Source of the DNA: Chaetomium olivaceum
Taxonomy: Eukaryota > Ascomycota > Sordariomycetes > Sordariales > Chaetomiaceae
Direction: 5' to 3'
Assembly: GCA_039881045.1 (NCBI GenBank)
Contig: JAYWVB010000014.1
Span: 620,001 to 684,000, forward strand
DNA length: 64,000 nt
Shown here: positions 55,801 to 64,000 of the stretch, in pieces
How positions within the stretch are numbered: the first letter of the stretch is position 1
How the letters are laid out: each line of letters opens with the position of its first letter
Notes under the pieces: model-generated
Told to the model about the DNA's origin: nothing
The model's input: the letters and a program-made list of their open reading frames with translations, nothing else
The model's database searches: none
Translations under genes and position numbers: made by a program

Positions 55801-58800
55801 ATCGGTCGGGGCTGCAGCCGGTCCAAGTGGCGTGCATAAATGGGCGTCCTCGGCGTAAGTAAGGAGCTCTGTGTGGTCGGGCGAGAGGTGGTCAGGCGGG
55901 CAGGCTGAGACGAGGGCCACAGTAGGTTGGTCGAGGCTTGTCGGTCCTCCCCCACACATTGGGTAATGCAAGTGGCGGAATCTTGTAAGTCGATATACTC
56001 CGGACTGTCCTTGAGAAGGTTGATTTGTGTAGTGTGATGCCGTGTCAGGATGTAAAGGAGGGATCGGGAGGGATCGGCAGCGGCCGTTATCAATGGAGCT
56101 CGATAAGTGGGTGTGATGGAAGAGTGGTTATTGCGCAAGGTCGGGTAAGTATGACTTGTTTTAGTGAGCAGGAGAGATTTTGAGAGCGAATGATGCAATG
56201 TGTCGGCTCTCAATGAACAAAAGAAGCACTCAGCATGGGAATGTCCAATGTCGCCATTCCAAAAAGAAAATCACCATTTCTTCTGACGGAAACACGATCC
56301 GCCTTGAGTCACCTGGGGGAGATTCGGAGGGTTGATGTGACTTGACTTGATGGTGGCAGATCCGAAAGTTCATTGTCGGTCAACCATTCCTGGGAAGCCC
56401 CGCATGTGGAAACGTTGAAGATCTGGATCAACACCATCAAGTACGCTAGCTGCAAGGAGGTTAGCGCTCTTTGGTCACCCAAGCATCCAGGCACTTCCCG
56501 TGTTATCTCCAGGAGCTTGTGAAATCGGCAAAGTGCCTGAAGAAAAGGATTTGATGACTTTAGTCTATTGGAAGAATGGTCTGTATATTATGTGCATAAT
56601 GCAAAAGGAGTCGAGTATATTTTAAACCATCTCATCGTCCCCGTTCACCATCAGAAAAGAGAAGCTCAAGCTTTTGAAGGTGGTTGAAGGACGTGGATCG
56701 TGGGTGGGGGGATGTCAGGACAAGCACAGCGGGGCCCGCCAAGGCCGCAACCCCTAGTTCCATACCATCAACAGACTTCGCTTGTGTTCGAAGGAGGCGG
56801 GCGGTGAGCCTGAGGAAGAGCTTGCTAGGAGTGAGCAGAATATACGAGGTATTGTATTCGTAGTTACATCTTATTGCAAAGCCCCCAATAAAACGACAAG
56901 CACCTGTCTGAGCGTACATACCCGAAAAAACTCCTGTTGAAACTCCGAGGAATGACATCTGACTGTCGGCATCGAAATTGGGTGATAGGGGAAGAATTAG
57001 CCAAATGTTGGACCCGCACAACAGCCCACCCGAAGCCCAGAGGGACCAATCGCTTCATGGTGAAGCACCTTGGAGGCTTGTGGGCGGCACGGGACCCTCA
57101 GCAGACTGCAGCTGTCAGGAATCATGCGGGTTGCATGACCAATGCACAACCTTGGCTGGCTTGAAGCGAGGCCAGACCTGTAAGAGGCGTCATGCATGCT
57201 GAGGTTGGTGTCGCCCTTATTATGTACACAAGAGCTGTAGTTATAGCAACTTGTAATCCGTACAGCGCTGCTGCAGGGCCGACGAAGATGTCCAGTGAGC
57301 TAAACGTTTGAAGGCCCGATACCAACTAACGTTCATCGTGTGTACTTGGCATCGTTGTTCAATCGGGGAGTTGTTTGATATGGACCCCACTGCCTATCGC
57401 ACGCCGAACCTGTCATCCTAGTCCAGTCTGTGAGAGACAGAATGAACATCCGATCGGTTGTGTAGACTCCTCTGCTGTTGAGACGGCACTGACGATCGGA
57501 ATGGCTCCCTTCAGAGCAGTGGCAATTCTGTCACATAACTCTGGTTGACCCTTCTTTCGTAAACCCTTCAGAGCTGGGAAAACAAAAATGCAACAGGGAG
57601 GGGCACGGAACCTTGCTTGGCCATGATCTGGCACACCGACATCTTCAACACTCCCGAAAATCACGTCCACTTTTCGCATCCCGGCTCGAGTCTGATTCAA
57701 ATTACTGCGTGGAGCCAATGCAGGAACGCGCTGCCATGATCCGTGAGCTGGAAAGAACGAGAGAAAGGCCTAGACTCGACGATAAAGCTATCATGACGAC
57801 TAGATTTTCTTTGCAAGTGCCGGGAAAGCTCGAGCTGCAAGCATTGGAGTGTCGTCCGAACTCTGATCCGAAATGTCATGTGGACTGTTATGTTATCGAT
57901 GGCGAAAATGGCAAACTGAACGGCAAAGTCAAGCGAAACGGTGGATCCTCAAATTGATTACGCCCAAAACAAATTTTACAGGTGGAACCTCTGGGCACCG
58001 GTAGTGGCCGGTCAGCATCCACACAGTATGCAGGAAACAAAGGGGACTGCTCTGCGACCAAGAGCGGGATTCTTTGTGGTTCTCGATTTGCAGGATCGTC
58101 AAGCCGCTTCGAAGCGAACCAAGAGACGCACGATTTGTGCACCAGAATAACTGTATAGTGAAGCAAGTTTGAATTTGTGAACGGTAATCGACCCGTTTAA
58201 GATGGACGCAAGCCAACAAGTGCTTCAAAAAGGTGCCGGAGGTAACATGCAAACTGGGGACAGCTGAGGTTGATGGAGCCACTGTTTGATGAGGGTAACC
58301 TGGAAAACCGGATCGACAAGGAGACTGGCCGTATCCCAGCAGAAAGAGACAAGCAACCTGCAAGCGAAGTCACCCTAACCAGGGCTAGACGCCAGCCTGT
58401 AGCACTCTCACAAGAGCAAGAGGCCTGAATACGGTGCCAGTGGGTGCCCATCAGTGGGTTCCATAACTTGCCGCAGGGAGCTGCTCGACATGCAGCGAGC
58501 ATGCCGGTACTCGCAGCTCAGGTACCCCCACTGCTGTGGGCTGACGGTAACCCCAGAGGTGCACTGGCCATTGGGCTGCAGCGTTTGTGGGTCGTTTCGC
58601 TGGGCTGCAGCTTGAGCGCGTGCAAGGGCAAGCTTGGATCCTTGAATCCTTGTCCAGAAACGGCCTGAAGCAATTTCGTGTTCTGGTCGCGACTCGACCT
58701 TGGCCCATCCATTGACAAGCCGTTGCACGCCCCTTTTGCCAGCCCAGGGCACGGCAGCACCTTCCTGTGACGGTGATTGGGGCGAGTGGCCGTTCTTGCC

Positions 58801-59283
58801 GCACAGAGCTTTGCTTCCGTTTTGAGAACAGACCCAGAATTGAACCAGTCAGAGACCCGGGGAAAGGCAGCAGGGTCTGCTTTGGAGGGGGGAAGAGGGG
58901 GTTCGCTGCACAAAGCTCCCTTACACAGTAACAGTCACGGTACGAAGTAGCCAAGCTAGGTCGTTGCCGTTTTCAATTTTCAAGAATGGCCCCAGCCGTT
59001 GCCGTCCCATCACAAACCGTGACCTGCCTCGTGCCGAAATAAGTAGCCCCAAGCGGCCCATCACGCGGCAGGCCCTCCTCCCTCTCTCTTTCTCTTTTCC
59101 CTTTGCACACAACGCGCCTCGTCGATACCCCCAAGAACCAGTGCAGGCCACGCCGTGATAATAATTCGTCACTCAGAGGCACCTGTTTTTTCTTGCTCTC
59201 TGTCTTCTCAGTGATACCCGATACCCATTTTCTAATTTTCTTGAGATACCCTGCTTTTCAAGCAAACCCCAAAAAACTTCACA
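52890..59283. other. 6.4-kb region without a supportable gene
   Basis: The longest gap in the window. Open frames reach about 190 codons on either strand (for example 54227-54721 and 55638-56213, both minus) but show no family motif, and most lack good starts. No terminal inverted repeats, transposase or reverse-transcriptase motifs were seen. Base composition is mixed, with AT-richer sequence around 53900-55130, and short GTAT/CATAC repeats occur near 55338-55365. The part from about 58960 on is probably the leader of the PH-domain gene. The region may contain long regulatory DNA, noncoding RNA or eroded genes. Confidence 0.5.
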
Positions 59284-61275
59284 ATGGCCGATGTTCAGAA
59301 GCCCACCGAGGTCGCGACTCCGGTCGTCGAACCTGTTGAGACCACCCCCGCTGCTGAGACCACGGCTGTCGAGGCCACCGAGACCGCTGCCGCTCCCGTC
59401 GTCGAGACCACCACCGAGGCTGCCGCCGAGACCCCGGCTGTCGCTGAGACCGAGGCCGCTGCCCCGGCTGAGGAGGCCAAGAAGGAGGAGGAAGTGAAGC
59501 CCGTTGAGGAGGGCCACCTCGAGCACAAGGGCCAGGGCGCCAACTTCCCCAAGTAAGTACTAGCCTTCACATCGCATTAACATCCATTATTGTTATCGGG
59601 TCGCTAACCCTCGCAATCAGGAACTTCCTGTACACCAAGCAGCTGTTCTGGTTTGGCAATGAGCCCGTCGACCTCAAGTCTATCACCTCGTTCAAGGCCG
59701 ACAAGGTCGCTGATGTTGCCCACCATGTCACCTCGTGGGCCGCCGAGACCGGCAAGGGTCTCCTCTTCTACAGCGAGAAGGGCGACAAGGCTACTCCTAA
59801 CGGCGCCATCCACCTCGTAAGATGATTGATACATGTTCCGTATTTTAGCGCCACCACTAACACCCTCCAGGCCGATGCTTCGGAGCCTGCCGTCGATGGC
59901 ACCAACAAGTTCTTCTTGACCGCTAAGGGACACAAGCACACCTTCAAGGCTGCTAACGCTGCCGAACGCGACAACTGGGTCGCTCAGGTCAAGGCCAAGA
60001 TTGCCGAGGCCAAGGAGCTTGCTGCCACTGTCACTGAATCCGAGACTTACAAGAAGACCCTTGAGAGCCTGAAGCCTGCCCCTGTCAAGAAGGAGGAGAA
60101 GGCTCCCGCTGCCGAGTCTGCTGCCGCTGAGCCGGCTGCCACCACCGAGGAGGCTACTCTCGCCGCCGAGACGGCTGCCGCTGAGGCCGTCAAGGACGAG
60201 CCCAAGAAGGAGGAGGAGAAGGCCGAAAAGACTGAGAAGGAGGAGCCCAAGCGCCGCTCTGCCAGCCGCAAGCGTGCCTCCATCTTCGGCAACTTCCTTG
60301 GCAAGAAGGAAGAGAAGAAGGCCGTCGAGAGCACCGAGGCCAAGCCCGCTGAGGGCGAGACCCCGGTTGCTGAGACCAGCGTCGCCGAGGCTGTTGAGGC
60401 CCCTGCTGCTGAGACCGCCGCTGAGCCCGCTGTCGTTGAGCCTGCCACCACTGAGGCCCCTGTTGTCACTGAGGCTGCCGCCGAGGCCAAGCCCGAGGAC
60501 AAGGCTGAGGAGGCCAAGGAGGAGGACAAGAAGGAGGCCGCTGAGACCCGGCCCGTCCAGGTCAAGCGCACTAGGTAAGGAACAACACCCTCCAAATCAA
60601 TTGCCATCTACTAACAGATCCAAAGCATCTTCGGCAACCTCTCCTTCGGCAAGAAGAAGGCTGTTACTCCGACTGAGGCTTCTCCCTCCAAGGAGACCCC
60701 CACCACCACTGAGGCTGTCGCTGAGACTGCCCCGGTGATCCCTGCCGTCGAGACCAGCGAGCCTCTTTCCGCTGAGGTTTCCTCGCCTGCGACCGTCCCT
60801 ACCGAGGCCGTCGAGGTTCCCGCTGCCGTCAACGGTGAGACCAAGAAGGAGGTCAAGAGCGAGAAGCGCAAGAGCTCGCTGCCGTTTGCCTTCGGCAAGA
60901 AGAAGGACGCCTCGTCGGATGAGGAGGCTGAGAAGCCTAAGTCCCCTTCGGCTTTCTCCAAGCTCCGTGCCACCATCAAGGTAAGTTGATCACAACTGCA
61001 CAAGGCTATGGACACGACATCTGGTACTAACACATCCTTAGGGCAAGGGTAAGGCCGAGAAGACCGAGAAGACTGAGGAGAAGGCTGAGGAGACCCCCGC
61101 TGTCCCTGCCCTCCCCGCCACTGAGGGCGAGACCGAGGCCAAGGCCGCTGAGCCGGCCGCCGAGGACGCCGCCAAGCCTGCCGAGGCTGAGACCGCCGCC
61201 GCTCCGGCCACCACCGAGGAGGAGACTCCCGCCAAGCCCCTGGAGCCCACCCCGGTTGTGACCGCTGCCGCCTAG
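59284..61275 (+). CDS. PH-domain protein with Ala/Glu/Pro-rich repeats
   Basis: Exons: 59284-59552, 59621-59816, 59871-60574, 60626-60980 and 61042-61275, giving 585 aa; all junctions are in phase. Residues about 80-200 form a PH-like domain (NFLYTKQLFWFGNEPVDLKS, WAAETGKGLLFYSEKGDK, KFFLTAKGHKHTFKAANAAE, RDNWVAQVKAKIAEAKEL). Flanking sequence is low complexity, built of Glu, Ala, Thr, Pro and Val. Three similar basic-aromatic motifs stand in the tail: RASIFGNFLGKKEEKK, SIFGNLSFGKKK and SSLPFAFGKKKD. The family is often annotated as meiotic expression up-regulated protein 6-like (S. pombe Meu6). C-ending, highly biased codons suggest strong expression (inference). Membrane or cortex association is plausible, but the lipid partner is unknown. 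Confidence 0.9.
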
Positions 61276-62708
61276 GAAGCGACGCGCTCCACCTTGTGAG
61301 GTTCCGGCCTACTATGATCATGAGTCATCGGATCGGACGGGAGATGAAATACGACCCAAAAATAATTAGAGCGAATTCTCCCAACAACGCGCGCCACTGC
61401 GAGAGGCACAATACCCTCCTTTTTTACCTCTACCCTCGGGTTTGGTCGGGATCGGATCTGCATTTCGAGATACCCAAGTCAAGATTGGTTCTCTGATACC
61501 CTCAGCTTCTGGCTGCACGCGAACAAAGAGAATCCCCCCGGTGTCTCGCACATGGATCACCGCATATTTGTTTTGCTGCTGCTACCTGCTTTTGTTTCTT
61601 TTGCCTTTTATGCTTGACGTTGCTCTTTTCCTGTCTTTGTTCCTGTGTTTTTGATACCCAGAGTATACCCCCGCCTATCCTCACTCGGCAAAGAGAAGGC
61701 ACAGTCGTTTAGGTTGGCTTTGGGTCTGTCTGTCCGATGCGAAGGACGGTGTGGAGATGGTGATTGGGAGATGAAGAAAATCACACAAAACATAAAAAAT
61801 CGGTGTGGTGGCGTGGCGGTTGAGGAATGGGACCATCGGACGGGTGTTCTCTGTCCTTGCTTCTCGCCACTTAGGGTGAAGATTTGAGGGAGGGCTGACC
61901 CAAAACTTGCTAATAGCTAATAATATACCTCTCGCGTGTTGAGTTCGCCTATCTGTGTTTTCCTTGAACTTGCCTAGATTGCCGTGACCTGTATGTGTGG
62001 TATTTTTGATATGTAGACAAGCATTTCACATAGTTAGTTAATCCCTAATATGTTCCCAAGTTCGGCTCTGCACAGTTGCGGATTCAGGAATGGAGAGAAA
62101 CTGCCCTTTATTTTTACATGTTTGGGCAATATCTTCCCTCATCAGGGAGGAGATGACACATTAACTATTTATCACCATCACCATCACCATCGCCGTCTTT
62201 ACCTCCCATACTTTATCACACAACGAATCAGCTCTTATTGATTACCCCAAATTCAACATATCCTGCAAGGTGGTATATCCTCCGCCCCTTCACACAGATC
62301 CGTATCAATCCTCTTTCTTTCTTTCCCATTCCTATCAACAACCCCTTCTCTTGGCTCACTCAACCCCGCTCCGTTGACTCCCGACTCCTTTTCCCCCCTT
62401 TCCAACGCCCCCAAAGCAGCAGTAGATGTGAGTGACGGACAAATCACAAACGCCACAGTGTTCTCCCACGCTAATCATCCATTACACCCATTCACCCATT
62501 ACACCCTACTCTTTTTTTCCCCAACCTTCACAACTCAACACAACATAACACAACACAACACAACACAACGCCTCGGTGTTCGCAGTCGGTATGATCTGCC
62601 ATTGACTGTGCGCATTCTCCCATAACTCCGTCCACGCACATGCCGCTCCCAGAGTAAGGTGTAATACCCTAATCCCCAACTCCCTTCGGCCACTCAATTC
62701 CATCAGTG
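61276..62708. other. Convergent intergenic region
   Basis: A spacer between the PH-domain gene and the histidine kinase gene. Simple repeats are present: (CAT/CAC)n at about 62172-62190 and (ACACA)n at about 62534-62570. No gene was recognised. Confidence 0.5.
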
Positions 62709-64000
62709 TCAACATGGCCTCGGCGCCATGTTGTACTTAAGGACAAGCTCCTCGATTTTGGGTATCAATTCCGAAATTCGAAAGGGTTTTGAGATGACGC
62801 CATCCTGCGAGAACATACAACGGTTAACAAATGAGAACGCAAGAGACGAGCCGAAAAAAAACTTACAACGCCCGCGGCTTTCGCGTTTTCCACCTGCTCC
62901 GGCCGCGCATAGGCAGTGACAGCAATAATAGGGATGTGCTGGGTGATGGTTCCCTCGGCCTCGAGCCGCCTGATCTCGCGAGTGCAACTGATTCCGTCCA
63001 TGACCGGCATTTCAAGATCCATCAAGATGACCGAGATATTCTGGCAATCGTTTTTGTGGTTTGTCGACACGGGATCCGGCGGCGCTAGTCCGCTAGACTT
63101 GTTCTCCGGGGCGGCAGCGCATTCGTACCAGAAGCGGGATCGGCGCAGCTCGGCCAGAGCCTCGCCGCCGTGGTTGGCGACGTACGTGTTGCTCCCCGCA
63201 AACTCCAGCTGCCGCTTCAGGACCTTTTGGTTCACCAGATTGTCCTCAACCACTAGGATGTCGAGCCGGGCACGGTCCGGCTGCACCATGGGAGATGGCG
63301 GCAGCGGTTGCTGTGCGGCCTCGGTGGTTGGCGTGGCAGGTCGTGCCGGGGATGGGATCTGTTCTAACGGTACACTATGCAGAGGTGCCGGGAGAGCGAC
63401 GTTGTCGTTCAGCGTGGGCATGGGTATGGGCATGGATGCTGGTGTGGGGAGTGGCGAGTCGATTGGAGGATGTTCCGACTTCCGGCCCTTGATATAGAAG
63501 GCAAAGGTACTTCCCTGCCCTTTCTTAGACTGCAGTGCAATTTGACCGCCCTGCAACTCCGTCAATGTCCGGCAAATGTAGAGACCTAGGCCGGAGCCGC
63601 CATATTGAACGTGGGTCCTGGGGCTTGATTGGCTGAACTGTTGTAACAGGATGTCCTTTTCATTATCATCCAACCCTGGACCTGAGTCCGTGATGGCGAA
63701 GTGGAGGTTGATTTTCTCACCGCCAGCCCAGTCGGCTTCATCGGTAAAATCCTCGGGTGTTGGCCTTCGGGGAGGGACGTACGACAAGCCGTCCTCCCAC
63801 ACGTCCGTAGATGCGCCGATACTGATCGCGATGGACCGCGTTGGCTGGTTTTGTGTGAATCGAATGGCGTTGGTCATCAGGTTGATTAAAACTTGGCGGA
63901 GCCGTGAAGGGTCCAGTTTCACCCAGTCAACGGCTAGGTCGTGATACGACTTTTCGATAGTCAACTGGCTATCAATGCCATTCGTGATGAGTTCAGCCTC
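62709..64000 (-). CDS. Hybrid histidine kinase, C-terminal part (runs off the window)
   Basis: The C-terminal two domains of a two-component hybrid sensor kinase; the sensor and most of the His-phosphotransfer region lie beyond 64000. Exons within the window: 64000-62867 (partial) and 62804-62709, joined across a 62-nt intron. The ATPase domain shows the N box LINLMTNAIRFT, the G1 box DSGPGL and the G2 box YGGSGLGLYICRTL. A Pro-rich linker follows. The receiver domain shows LDILVVEDNLVNQKVLKRQL, the phosphoacceptor Asp in ILMDLEMPVMDG, the conserved Thr in IAVTAYAR and the Lys in DGVISKPF. The spliced last exon is needed to complete the receiver. The HHK class cannot be assigned without the N terminus. 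Confidence 0.92.

Noticed and set aside
55638..56213. 191-codon minus-strand frame
   Set aside because: Ser/Thr/Leu-rich low-information sequence with no motifs or splice partners.
1..64000. CRISPR arrays, operons, ribosome binding sites, riboswitches
   Set aside because: The window is eukaryotic (spliced genes throughout). No spaced direct repeats of CRISPR type were seen.

Overview
This is a 64 kb piece of nuclear chromosome from a filamentous ascomycete, most probably a Sordariomycete of the Sordariales (inference). The support is: genes with short GT-AG introns (about 50-180 bp), GC-rich coding sequence, a White Collar-2 photoreceptor-complex gene, a Clr5-domain gene, a HeLo/DUF7580 gene and a C2H2-TPR gene of the kind found next to fungal NLR genes, and long intergenic regions.

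Layout, left to right: a conserved disordered protein (3.5-5.0 kb, +); an amidase with five introns (6.9-9.2 kb, +); a divergent, decayed accessory pair made of a C2H2/TPR gene (9.9-12.9 kb, -) and a DUF7580 gene (13.3-15.2 kb, +); a Clr5-domain protein (16.5-18.8 kb, +); D-lactate dehydrogenase (19.2-21.3 kb, +); a short-chain dehydrogenase (22.2-23.4 kb, +); wc-2 (24.3-25.8 kb, +) followed by a decayed copy of its own zinc-finger exon; a DUF7721-like protein (26.9-27.8 kb, +); rad50 (28.4-32.4 kb, +); a PP4 regulatory subunit R2 (32.8-34.8 kb, -); a UPF0658 membrane protein (37.0-38.2 kb, +); an in-frame ORF lying just past the stop of rmd5, then rmd5 itself (39.4-41.6 kb, -); an STB6-like protein (42.6-45.3 kb, +); tim10 (-) and mitochondrial lysyl-tRNA synthetase (+) as a divergent pair (46-48.7 kb); a six-exon F-box-like protein (49.8-52.9 kb, -); a 6.4 kb stretch without a supportable gene; a PH-domain protein (59.3-61.3 kb, +); and the C-terminal part of a hybrid histidine kinase running off the right edge (-).

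Most genes are unrelated housekeeping functions: DNA repair, mitochondrial import and translation, GID ubiquitin ligase, PP4 phosphatase, and light and two-component signalling. No biosynthetic cluster, CRISPR array, intact transposon or rRNA was seen. One theme recurs: several conserved genes (dld, SDR, rad50, UPF0658, Clr5) carry one apparent missing base each, or two. Restoring the frame gives sensible family lengths, so many of these breaks may be sequence errors. The C2H2/TPR and DUF7580 pair carries more of them and may be genuinely decaying.
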